The notes beneath the pieces are model-generated. The model made no database searches and was not told the origin of the DNA. It saw only the letters and a list, made by a program, of their open reading frames with translations. 42,643 nt of DNA, taken from assembly GCA_946490195.1 (NCBI GenBank), contig CAMLWN010000006.1, forward strand, positions 1-42,643. The letters are read 5' to 3'. Positions 8,392-15,603 of the stretch are shown here, one piece after another. How positions within the stretch are numbered: the first letter of the stretch is position 1; the number at the start of each line of letters is the position of its first letter. The DNA is from an uncultured Mycoplasmatota bacterium. Its GTDB lineage: Bacteria; Bacillota_I; Bacilli_A; RF39; UBA660. Made by a program: the position numbers and the translations under genes.

Positions 8392-8625
8392 TTATTTTCC
8401 TTTTTTTCTTGCTTTTTTTTGGTTATATTGTTTTAATTTTTCTAATTGTTCTTGTTCTATGCTTATATCTTTAATTTTTGACGATGAGACTTCATCTACT
8501 AATAAACATCCATTTACACATTCGATTTTTATCGTTACTGGATTTCTTTTTAGTGTTTTTACATTTATGCTGTCATTGTTATCTAAAAATATCGTCTTTA
8601 TGTTATTTTCTTCTATGATTTTCAT
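8392..8625 (-). CDS. Small hypothetical protein paired with an XRE regulator
   Basis: 77 residues, no recognised domain. It alternates short beta-like stretches (IKTIFLDNN, VTIKIECVNGCLLVDEV) with a basic, probably helical C-terminus rich in Lys and Arg. Its ATG overlaps the TAA of the upstream regulator (TAATG) and GGGAAG precedes it, so the two are translationally coupled. A regulator-plus-small-partner layout resembles toxin-antitoxin or phage-derived gene pairs, but no toxin family is recognised. The 3' end overlaps nothing, and the tRNA-Arg promoter lies just inside or next to it. Confidence 0.6.
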   Translation of the reverse strand: MKIIEENNIKTIFLDNNDSINVKTLKRNPVTIKIECVNGCLLVDEVSSSKIKDISIEQEQLEKLKQYNQKKARKKGK

Positions 8626-8864
8626 TAATCTTCCCTTTCAATTTTTTCAAAAAGTTCATCATCAAAAAAGTCTTTCAAGGGCATATTTAATCCTTCGCAT
8701 ATACGAATAATAGTTAATAATTTTGGATTTTTGGATTTTCCTATAATTAAATTTTGAACTGTACTTTGTGTCAGGCAGCAAATAGTGGCTAACTTATTTG
8801 GTGTGATATTTTCTTCGGCACAAATATTTTTTATTTTTAATGATATAGCTTTAGATAGTTTCAC
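8625..8864 (-). CDS. XRE-family helix-turn-helix regulator
   Basis: Small single-domain DNA-binding protein (79 residues). The Cro/C1-type HTH is clear: ITPNKLATICCLTQSTVQNLI, then GKSKNPKLLTIIRICEGLNMPLKDFF, the usual second half of the fold. I choose GTG at 8864 because AGGGTGG lies 5 nt before it; the GTG three codons upstream overlaps that site. It sits between tRNA genes with a small partner gene, as in accessory insertions. It likely autoregulates its own promoter. Confidence 0.8.
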   Translation of the reverse strand: MKLSKAISLKIKNICAEENITPNKLATICCLTQSTVQNLIIGKSKNPKLLTIIRICEGLNMPLKDFFDDELFEKIERED

Positions 8865-8970
8865 TTTTACCACCCTACAAAAAGTATATCAACATCCCAC
8901 GAAAACTATTAACCACACAAGGTTAAAATGGCCAAAATATGTGACTTTTTTGTAGAAACCTTTCTTTTAC

Positions 8971-8985
8971 TGGTAAATTATACCA
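8971..8985 (-). promoter_or_regulatory. Extended -10 with overlapping dyad upstream of the XRE gene
   Basis: The minus strand shows TGG followed by TATAAT (8977-8982) inside the short dyad TGGTA-N5-TACCA. It could be the promoter and operator of the XRE pair, with a leader of about 100 nt. A second TATACT lies nearer the gene. Weak on its own. Confidence 0.3.
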
Positions 8986-9039
8986 ATATCTAAAAGAAAA
9001 AATTGTCGTATTAAGAGAAAAGTTTTTTGTATTTTGCAT

Positions 9040-9065
9040 AAAAAAACTCCCATCAAAAATAGGAG
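9040..9065 (-). terminator. Second terminator behind the five-tRNA operon
   Basis: Minus-strand stem CTCCTAT / ATGGGAG (7 bp, one G:U, TTTTG loop) followed by seven T. It stands just after the terminator at 9072-9103. Confidence 0.65.
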
Positions 9066-9071
9066 ATAAAT

Positions 9072-9103
9072 AAAAAAGCCTTTATATAGATTCATATAAA
9101 GAC
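9072..9103 (-). terminator. Terminator of the five-tRNA operon
   Basis: Minus-strand 10-bp stem (arms 9094-9103 and 9078-9087, GAATCT loop) followed by six T, 15 nt after the tRNA-Lys CCA. Confidence 0.8.
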
Positions 9104-9117
9104 TTTGACTTTCATTT

Positions 9118-9193
9118 TGGTGGCTCGTTTGGGATTCGAACCCAAGACCCTTTGATTAAAAGTCAAATGCTCTACCTACTGAGCTAACGAACC
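9118..9193 (-). tRNA. tRNA-Lys (anticodon UUU)
   Basis: 76 nt with encoded CCA; anticodon loop CTTTTAA gives TTT. Last of the five-gene tRNA operon. Confidence 0.96.
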
Positions 9194-9203
9194 TTAATAA
9201 GAA

Positions 9204-9279
9204 TGGCTGCCTCGGGTGGGCTCGAACCACCGAAATGTCAGAGTCAAAGTCTGATGCCTTACCACTTGGCTACGAGGCA
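9204..9279 (-). tRNA. tRNA-Gln (anticodon UUG)
   Basis: 76 nt with encoded CCA; anticodon loop CTTTGAC gives TTG; acceptor TGCCTCG pairs with CGAGGCA. Confidence 0.95.
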
Positions 9280-9313
9280 ATATTTGTTATATCCTCTTTC
9301 GGACAATTTTTAA

Positions 9314-9397
9314 TGGTGGAGGAACATAGATTCGAACTATGGAACCCGAAGGAACAGATTTACAGTCTGCCGCGTTTGACCACTTCGCTATTCCTCC
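9314..9397 (-). tRNA. tRNA-Tyr (anticodon GUA)
   Basis: 84 nt with encoded CCA and the long variable arm of a class II tRNA; anticodon loop CTGTAAA gives GTA. Confidence 0.96.
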
Positions 9398-9405
9398 ACT
9401 AAAAA

Positions 9406-9481
9406 TGGTGCCGAAAGAGGGACTCGAACCCCCAACCCATTGATTACAAGTCAATTGCGCTACCAATTACGCTATTTCGGC
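9406..9481 (-). tRNA. tRNA-Thr (anticodon UGU)
   Basis: 76 nt with encoded CCA; anticodon loop CTTGTAA gives TGT; acceptor GCCGAAA pairs with TTTCGGC. Confidence 0.96.
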
Positions 9482-9492
9482 AAAAAAAATAA

Positions 9493-9569
9493 TGGTGGGC
9501 GTTTACGGACTCGAACCGCAGACCCTCTGCTTGTAAGGCAGATGCTCTAACCAACTGAGCTAAACGCCC
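9493..9569 (-). tRNA. tRNA-Val (anticodon UAC)
   Basis: 77 nt with encoded CCA; anticodon loop CTTACAA gives TAC; first gene of the five-tRNA operon. Confidence 0.96.
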
Positions 9570-9591
9570 GTTTCTCTTTAAGACACTTTAA

Positions 9592-9620
9592 ATATTACCA
9601 AAAACAGGTGGTAATGTCAA
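9592..9620 (-). promoter_or_regulatory. Promoter of the five-tRNA operon (TTGACA-17-TAATAT)
   Basis: Minus strand TTGACA (9615-9620), 17 nt, TAATAT (9592-9597), about 22 nt upstream of tRNA-Val. Confidence 0.75.
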
Positions 9621-9663
9621 CATCAAATTTCTTTTTTTTCACAAAAAACACACATTTTTAAGC

Positions 9664-9691
9664 CAGAAAAAGGAAAATATTCCTTCTTCTG
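9664..9691 (-). terminator. Strong hairpin after the asnB-like gene
   Basis: 12-bp stem (arms 9680-9691 and 9664-9675, one G:U) with a 4-nt loop, 7 nt after the asnB stop. It lacks a good T tract directly after the stem, so it may be a 3' stabiliser rather than a full terminator. Confidence 0.5.
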
Positions 9692-9698
9692 ATTTATT

Positions 9699-11528
9699 TT
9701 ATGCAAAATATTGGTCATACCACACTAAAAAACAATAAATATTGTAAATTTTTCGACCGTTGTTTTGAGTTCCCTTATAATGTTCTTCTAATAGTTTATT
9801 AATATAAGGCTGATCAAAATACTTTGAAACATAACCTTTATTAAACTCCTCTTTAACCATATTGTAAAACTTTTCTTCTCGAATCCATTTAGAAAATGGA
9901 ACTGGAAAACCACATTTTCGACGTTTACTCCACTCTTCTGGAATTTTTTTAGATGCAACATCTCTAAATAAATATTTTGTTTGCTTATTTTTTAATAAGT
10001 ATTTATTTGGAATAGTTCTTGCAAATCTAAAAACATCAATATCCATTAAAGGCGTTCTTAATTCAATAGAATGGGACATACTCATTTTATCTGCTTTAAG
10101 AAGGATGTCTTGAGGTAGCCAAAAATAAAAATCAATAAACATCTTTTTCGTGAGTTCATCTTCATTTTTTACTTTTTTATAAACCGGTTCAAGAATATCA
10201 GCTATGGTTTCATTATTTTTTAGTTTATCAGCTAAAATTTTGTTTGCTTCTTCACTTTCCATATAAGTACCATGACCTATATAGCGTTCGTTAAATGGAA
10301 GCCCATATTTTATTAAAGTATTTCTACCAGGAAAATGTGGTAAATGTTTACAAATATTACGCATTCCTTTTCGGATAACTAATGGCAAATGAATATATAT
10401 TCGGAGCAATAAAGGGTCATTGTATTCATTATAGCCTCCAAACATTTCATCGCTACCCTCGCCAGCTAAAGCTACCTTGACTTGCTTACTTGTTAAATCA
10501 GATAAAAAGTATAGTGGTACAGTTGATAAATTAGCGTGAGGCTCATCTGTATGCCATTCTACTTTTGGCAATGCTTCAAAGAAATCTTCAGCACTAATTT
10601 TTTTTCTAGTATTTTGAATTCCTAATAACTTAGATAAATCCTGAGCATAATCTGTCTCATCAAATCCTTCATAAGAAAATCCTACTGAAAAAGTTTTTTC
10701 AGGTTTGCCTACGCTCACAACATATGATGAATCTACTCCTCCTGATAAGTATGCTCCTACTTCAACATCGCTGGTAGTTTGATGATAATAAATAGAACTT
10801 TCTAAAACTTTTTCTAAGTCATTATACATCTTTTCGTATGGTTCATCTTTTTTGTTAAAACTTACTTCAAAATAAGAGTCTATTTTTAACTTACCATCTT
10901 TATAATGAAAAAAATGTCCTGGTTTTAATTTAAATACATTTTTGAAAAATGTTTCTTCTTTTACTGAATATTGAAATATTAAATACATTTTTAAAGCATC
11001 TGTATTTAATTCTTTTTGAAATTCTGGATGTACTAAAAAAGATTTTATTTCAGAGCCAAACATAAATTCATTATCTTTATAATAGTAATAAAACGGCTTT
11101 ATCCCAAAGTGGTCTCTAGCGCCTATTATTTCTTTATTTTTTTTATCATAAATCACAAAGGCAAACATTCCTCTTAGTTTTTCATACAATTCGTCTTTCC
11201 ATTCACTATACCCATGGAGAATTACTTCTGTATCCGTTTTTGTCTGAAAAACATATCCTTTACTTTCTAATTCTTCTTTAAGTTCTTGATAATTGTAAAT
11301 TTCTCCATTAAAAATTATGGCTAAAGTTTTATCTTCATTATATATTGGTTGGCCACCGCCTTTAACATCAATTATTGAAAGTCTTCTATGCCCTAAAGCA
11401 ACTAAATCATCTGTATAGTATCCTTCTCCATCTGGACCACGGTGAATAATTTGGTCTGCCATATTTTTAATGATTGCTTCTTTTTCCTTTTTCTTTTTTT
11501 TGTCTACAAAACCAACAATTCCACACAT
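9699..11528 (-). CDS. asnB: Glutamine-hydrolysing asparagine synthase family amidotransferase
   Basis: Two-domain AsnB-type enzyme, 609 residues. The N-terminal class-II glutaminase starts MCGIVGF with the catalytic Cys2, and holds HRGPDGEG (29-36) and FNGEIYNY (73-80). The C-terminal synthetase domain has the ATP-pyrophosphatase loop SGGVDSS at 262-268. Start ATG 11528 is fixed by the need for Cys at position 2 and by GGGAGG upstream; the longer open frame is wrong. Family members make L-asparagine, but relatives (AsnH of lactococci and lactobacilli) amidate D-Asp or diaminopimelate in peptidoglycan precursors. Directly behind a D-aspartate-ligase-like gene (2-nt gap), I favour amidation of a cell-wall D-Asp, though plain asparagine synthesis cannot be excluded. 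Confidence 0.9.
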   Translation of the reverse strand: MCGIVGFVDKKKKKEKEAIIKNMADQIIHRGPDGEGYYTDDLVALGHRRLSIIDVKGGGQPIYNEDKTLAIIFNGEIYNYQELKEELESKGYVFQTKTDTEVILHGYSEWKDELYEKLRGMFAFVIYDKKNKEIIGARDHFGIKPFYYYYKDNEFMFGSEIKSFLVHPEFQKELNTDALKMYLIFQYSVKEETFFKNVFKLKPGHFFHYKDGKLKIDSYFEVSFNKKDEPYEKMYNDLEKVLESSIYYHQTTSDVEVGAYLSGGVDSSYVVSVGKPEKTFSVGFSYEGFDETDYAQDLSKLLGIQNTRKKISAEDFFEALPKVEWHTDEPHANLSTVPLYFLSDLTSKQVKVALAGEGSDEMFGGYNEYNDPLLLRIYIHLPLVIRKGMRNICKHLPHFPGRNTLIKYGLPFNERYIGHGTYMESEEANKILADKLKNNETIADILEPVYKKVKNEDELTKKMFIDFYFWLPQDILLKADKMSMSHSIELRTPLMDIDVFRFARTIPNKYLLKNKQTKYLFRDVASKKIPEEWSKRRKCGFPVPFSKWIREEKFYNMVKEEFNKGYVSKYFDQPYINKLLEEHYKGTQNNGRKIYNIYCFLVWYDQYFA

Positions 11529-11530
11529 AT

Positions 11531-12739
11531 TTATTCCTCCCAATCACTATTTTGGTATTCTTTTTTATAATGCCATAGTCTTTTTTTCATCATTAAAAAG
11601 CGTTTCACATTTTTATCCAAGGAACATTCCATCGGACTCACTCTTTTTCTCCAAAGTTTTATAGCTTCCTTTTTAAAAGTTTCATTTGATGTAAATTTTT
11701 TTAAAACATTCTTTGGAATAAAAGATAACAAAATTTTTTCTTTTAAATCTCTAAAAGGCAAATCTTTATGATAAAGTAAATCATCAACCATAATTTGAAC
11801 TAAATTTGCTCCTAAGGGAACTAAATAGTAACTGCTTCTTCCTTGACGAGCATTGATTTCCAATACTTTGAATTTTTTATCTCTTGCATCATATTTCATA
11901 TCGATTTCAAAAAATCCGTTCATACCAAGTTGTTCCATAAATTCGATAATATTTTTTTTAGCTTTTTCTACATCTCCATCAAAGGTATTTAAACCGTTAA
12001 TTAAAGCCGCGGCATTGCCAATCATACTTTTTTTTCTTTCTTGAATTCCTATTTGGGCGAAGCTGATTACTTTTACTTTGCCTTTTGTATCCACGTATAC
12101 AACACTATCGAATAAATATGAATCATTTCCAGGAATAAATTCTTGCAGAATCATTCGGTCATTATATCCGGACTCTTTGATTGTATATAAAGTTTCTTTT
12201 AGCTCTTCTTCAGAAACAATTTTATAAATTTTCTTTTTTCCTGCAAAGTCTAAATGGTTATATAAAACAACATTTGCTGGTTTTAGGATAACTGGATATT
12301 TCATTGTTGGGATTAATGTATCTTTTACTACATCAATATAGTATGTTTCAGGAAATGGTAAACAAGAATTTTTGTATGTTTTGTAAAAAACTTCTTTGTT
12401 TATTAAACTTTTAATAATTTTTTCATCTTGTTCAAAGCAAACCAAATTTTTTCTTAGTTTACTATGATTTCTTGCTAAAAAAAGTGAATAGGTTTCATTA
12501 GTACTGATGATTAGAATTTGTTCTTTATTTTTTGAGGCATATTCGTTTATGATTTTTATAAAAGATTCTTCATCCCAAAGATTTTGATGATATTCAATTG
12601 TTAAAATATTGGAATATTTAGTAAAAGCTAATCTTTCTTTGGCAATTAAGTGTGCTTTTTTATGATAGGCTTCAAAACAGGCTCTAGCCATATAGTAAGC
12701 ATTTGCATCACTTCCGATTATAAGTACTTTAAAATCCAT
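11531..12739 (-). CDS. ATP-grasp carboxylate-amine ligase, D-aspartate ligase-like
   Basis: 402 residues. It resembles the Enterococcus faecium D-aspartate ligase (Asl), which joins the beta-carboxylate of D-Asp to the side-chain amine of residue 3 in the peptidoglycan precursor. Seen: an opening LIIGSDANAYYMARACFEAY, ATP-grasp lid region KYPVILKPAN, EFIPGNDSYLFDS, and near residue 298 the metal/ATP motif FKVLEINARQGRSSYY. These match my memory of Asl at the same places; I could not run a search. No signal peptide, so cytosolic. It lies 11 nt after the racemase-like gene and 2 nt before asnB, which fits a D-Asx cross-bridge pathway. The exact amino acid added is an inference. Confidence 0.78.
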   Translation of the reverse strand: MDFKVLIIGSDANAYYMARACFEAYHKKAHLIAKERLAFTKYSNILTIEYHQNLWDEESFIKIINEYASKNKEQILIISTNETYSLFLARNHSKLRKNLVCFEQDEKIIKSLINKEVFYKTYKNSCLPFPETYYIDVVKDTLIPTMKYPVILKPANVVLYNHLDFAGKKKIYKIVSEEELKETLYTIKESGYNDRMILQEFIPGNDSYLFDSVVYVDTKGKVKVISFAQIGIQERKKSMIGNAAALINGLNTFDGDVEKAKKNIIEFMEQLGMNGFFEIDMKYDARDKKFKVLEINARQGRSSYYLVPLGANLVQIMVDDLLYHKDLPFRDLKEKILLSFIPKNVLKKFTSNETFKKEAIKLWRKRVSPMECSLDKNVKRFLMMKKRLWHYKKEYQNSDWEE

Positions 12740-12750
12740 TCTATACCTCC

Positions 12751-13929
12751 TTAATATGTAATTTCTTCCTCTTCATTTTCATGAATATGAACTCTTACAA
12801 CTCGATTACTTATTTGATTAAATAAGTGATATGCATTGATACCTAACACTTTGCATACACTAGAAATTGGAATATGAGAGCCAAAAATTTCCACTTTTGT
12901 TCCAACTGGAATTTTTTTCGGACTAAATATTAAAAGCATGTCCATGCAGTCTCCAACAATTTTTAGATATTCTCCATTAATATACACATATTTAAAATTT
13001 TTATTTACTCCATCAGCATAACCAATTGGTAAGGTTAGAATGTAGCCGTCTTCTTCTATTTTATGCGTGTTATAACCAACTACTTCATTTTTATGCACGG
13101 GTCTTACACTCATCACTTCTGTATACAGCTCCATTGCTGTTTTTAACGATAAGTCGTTTTCTAAAATGGTTTTGCTACACTTATATTTTTTTTGAAGCCA
13201 GCTTCGTTTTAGTTTGCGAAGTTTACTTTGAAGCGATTTGCCATCTTTACGACTTTGAGAAAATCCATAAAGAATTATTCCTAAGCGAATGCCGTTGCAA
13301 AAAGAAAGTTTTGGATGATTTACTAAAGTCAAACTTCTTCCCATATGAACGATTGGTATATCTTTTAAAGGAATACTTTTGGTAATTTCTAAGAAGGTAT
13401 TCACTTGTTTATCAAAATATGGGTCCATTACACCTGATGTAGCAAAATGACTAAAAACTCCTTCTATTAAAATATGAGAGTTTTCTTTTAGAAGTTCATA
13501 TGCTTCTTTTAGTTCTTTGGAATCAAAGAAGCCTAATCGATGCATTCCAGTATCAATTGCTAAGTGTATCTTTAAGGTATCATATAAATCCATTTTAAGA
13601 AGTTCTTTGGTATATTCTAAAGATTCGATGGTTAATGTAATGTTGTTATTAATGGCATCCATTATGTAATCTAAGTGAATAGGTTCTAGACAAAGAATTG
13701 GCGTGTCTGATGTGTATTTACGAACTTTTATTGCTTCTTCTAATGAGGAAACTGCTAGATAGTTTACTCCTCCTTTAATTAAATCTAGAACGCTTTTTGT
13801 TCCATGATGGTAGGCATTGTTTTTAACCACACCAAAATAGTATTCATAGTCTGGATACTTGTTAATTATTTCTTTTACGTTTTCAGTAAGAATATCTCCA
13901 TTTATAGTTGCATAGGTTTTTCTTTGCAT
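12751..13929 (-). CDS. Alanine racemase-family PLP enzyme
   Basis: Fold-type III PLP enzyme, 392 residues, N-terminal barrel plus C-terminal beta domain. PLP lysine is Lys36 in VVKNNAYHHG (usual form VVKANAYGHG). Also seen: DTGMHRLGF, RLGIILYG (Arg facing the cofactor), the active-site Tyr in VVGYNTHKI, LPIGYADG and CMDM. Between LYGF and the Tyr region it carries a basic insertion of some 25-30 residues (KSLQSKLRKLKRSWLQKKYK) not typical of Alr. It may be the cell's alanine racemase, or a racemase of another amino acid (Ser, Asp) serving the D-aspartate-ligase-like gene it heads in an operon. GGTGAT precedes the ATG and a TATAAT (13953-13958) lies 24 nt upstream. Confidence 0.82.
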   Translation of the reverse strand: MQRKTYATINGDILTENVKEIINKYPDYEYYFGVVKNNAYHHGTKSVLDLIKGGVNYLAVSSLEEAIKVRKYTSDTPILCLEPIHLDYIMDAINNNITLTIESLEYTKELLKMDLYDTLKIHLAIDTGMHRLGFFDSKELKEAYELLKENSHILIEGVFSHFATSGVMDPYFDKQVNTFLEITKSIPLKDIPIVHMGRSLTLVNHPKLSFCNGIRLGIILYGFSQSRKDGKSLQSKLRKLKRSWLQKKYKCSKTILENDLSLKTAMELYTEVMSVRPVHKNEVVGYNTHKIEEDGYILTLPIGYADGVNKNFKYVYINGEYLKIVGDCMDMLLIFSPKKIPVGTKVEIFGSHIPISSVCKVLGINAYHLFNQISNRVVRVHIHENEEEEITY

Positions 13930-13952
13930 GTTATCACCTTCATATGTCTTTT

Positions 13953-13958
13953 ATTATA
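13953..13958 (-). promoter_or_regulatory. -10 box of the racemase/ligase/asnB operon
   Basis: Minus-strand TATAAT 24 nt before the racemase ATG. No strong -35 at the usual distance. Confidence 0.5.
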
Positions 13959-14082
13959 GCAAAAAAGAGCTCTTCTTAACAGGTAAACACCAAAATTTGA
14001 CAATTCTAAACAAAAAAATCAGATTATCTTTCTCTAATTTTCCCCTTTTACTTTTCTACGATTTCTTCGCTTATCTAGTAAA

Positions 14083-14112
14083 TTGACAAACGGACTACAA
14101 GTTTTTTATAAT
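14083..14112 (+). promoter_or_regulatory. Promoter of uvrD-like gene, placing +1 on the start codon
   Basis: TTGACA (14083-14088), 18-nt spacer, TATAAT (14107-14112), then six nt to the ATG at 14119. The usual start site falls on the A of ATG, so the mRNA should be leaderless. The longest open frame begins inside this promoter (TTG 14083) and is rejected. Confidence 0.75.
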
Positions 14113-14118
14113 ATTTTT

Positions 14119-15603
14119 ATGACCAAAATTACTGTAAATAATTATGACCTTGATGAAGAACAATTAAAACCTGTTTTAGAAAATGCAAAATATTCTTTAA
14201 TTATTGCTGGAGCTGGTTCTGGGAAAACTTTAACTTTAATTGGCAAGATTAAATACATGTTAGAAAATCAACTGATTAAGCCTGAAGAAATTTGTATGAT
14301 TTCTTTTACCAATGAAGCTACGAATAATTTAAAGAAAAATATTTTAAAAAATTGTCATGTAGAAGTTCCTACTTTTACTTTTCATAAATTAGCTTTGGAT
14401 ATTTTGAAAAAAGAACATGTTTCTTATAAAATTGCTCGACCTGATTTATTAGAATTTACTATTCAAGAGTTTTTTGAAACAAAATGTTTTGGCAATACTT
14501 TTTTGATAAAAAAATGTTATAAAATTTTTGATATTCCTTTCTTTTTCTCATGGAAAAAAGTTTTAGAGTCAGCGAAATTTCCAGAATACAAAAAACAAAT
14601 TCTTACTTTTGTTAACTTATTTAAAGCTAATGGATATTTTGAAAAAAATTTAAAAGATATTTTAAGAAAAGCTAAAAAAGAGCCTTTGCTTTATGTTATC
14701 TATGCTATTTATTTACTTTATGAAAACGATAAGGAAAGTTCTGGAACATTAGATTTTGATGATATTATTTTAAAAACAACCCTTTATTTAAAAGAACATG
14801 CTTGTACTCTTCCTTATAAACTTCTTATTATTGATGAATTTCAAGATACTTCTTTATGTCGGTTTCAATTTGTACAGGAAATTTTAAAAAAAACGGACGC
14901 TTCTTTGTGTGTAGTTGGAGATGATTACCAATCTATCTATCATTTTTCTGGTTGTGATTTAACGATTTTTTTGAATTTTGCTTCTTATTTTCCGAATGTT
15001 AAAACATATAAGTTAGAAACCACTTATCGAAATAGTGATGAACTTGTAAAAACTGCTGGACGATTTATTCAGAAAAATCCTAATCAAGTAAAAAAGGAAC
15101 TTAAAAGTTCTAAACATATTGAAAAACCTATAAAGTTGATTTACTATAAAAATCTAGATTCTATTTTAGAAAGAGTTTTAGAAATGATTCCTGAAGATAA
15201 AGAAATTTTTATTTTAGGTAGAAATCATTTTGACTTAAAAAAATATACTAAAAATTTAACTTATTCTATGAAAGAAAATAATGAAATAACTTTCTTTAAA
15301 TTTCCTAATCGAAAAATTCGATTTTTAACGGTTCATGCTGCAAAAGGACTAGAAAGTGATGTTGTTATTTTGCTTAATTTAGAGAATACTTTGTATGGAT
15401 TTCCTACACTACTTAAAGATGAAAAAATTCTTTCTTATATTAAAAATCAACAACCCTATCCTTTTGAGGAAGAACGAAGGCTATTTTATGTAGGTCTTAC
15501 TAGAACAAAATCACTTATTTATGTCCTTATCCCTAAATTTAATCCATCTTGTTTTATTAAAGAAATTAAAAAAGACAAGAATGTAGAAAATTTATTCTTG
15601 TGA
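14119..15603 (+). CDS. Compact UvrD/Rep-family superfamily 1 helicase
   Basis: ATP-driven 3'-5' DNA helicase family. All core motifs are present in 494 residues: Walker A AGAGSGKT (30-37), motif Ia ISFTNEAT, Walker B LLIIDEFQDTS, motif III VVGDDYQSIYHFSG, motif IV TTYRNSDEL, motif V LTVHAAKGLESDVV, motif VI EERRLFYVGLTRTK. It is much shorter than PcrA/UvrD (about 720), so the accessory 1B/2B regions and the C-terminal tail must be cut down. Probable role in repair or conflict resolution, cytosolic. It overlaps the convergent VanZ-RDD gene by 12 nt. No ribosome-binding site precedes the ATG, in keeping with the leaderless promoter. Confidence 0.9.
   Translation: MTKITVNNYDLDEEQLKPVLENAKYSLIIAGAGSGKTLTLIGKIKYMLENQLIKPEEICMISFTNEATNNLKKNILKNCHVEVPTFTFHKLALDILKKEHVSYKIARPDLLEFTIQEFFETKCFGNTFLIKKCYKIFDIPFFFSWKKVLESAKFPEYKKQILTFVNLFKANGYFEKNLKDILRKAKKEPLLYVIYAIYLLYENDKESSGTLDFDDIILKTTLYLKEHACTLPYKLLIIDEFQDTSLCRFQFVQEILKKTDASLCVVGDDYQSIYHFSGCDLTIFLNFASYFPNVKTYKLETTYRNSDELVKTAGRFIQKNPNQVKKELKSSKHIEKPIKLIYYKNLDSILERVLEMIPEDKEIFILGRNHFDLKKYTKNLTYSMKENNEITFFKFPNRKIRFLTVHAAKGLESDVVILLNLENTLYGFPTLLKDEKILSYIKNQQPYPFEEERRLFYVGLTRTKSLIYVLIPKFNPSCFIKEIKKDKNVENLFL

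Noticed and set aside
8312-8710. 132-codon plus-strand open frame
   Set aside because: It runs across the tRNA-Arg gene end and its promoter and lies opposite the XRE pair; its sequence is low-complexity Phe/Leu/Ser, typical of a shadow frame.
13026-13385. 119-codon plus-strand open frame inside the racemase gene
   Set aside because: Antisense to a gene with clear family motifs; no start signals.
14083-14118. Upstream TTG start extending the helicase by 12 residues
   Set aside because: The TTG is the first codon-like triplet of the -35 box TTGACA, and the extension would cover the whole promoter; the ATG at 14119 fits family length and promoter position.
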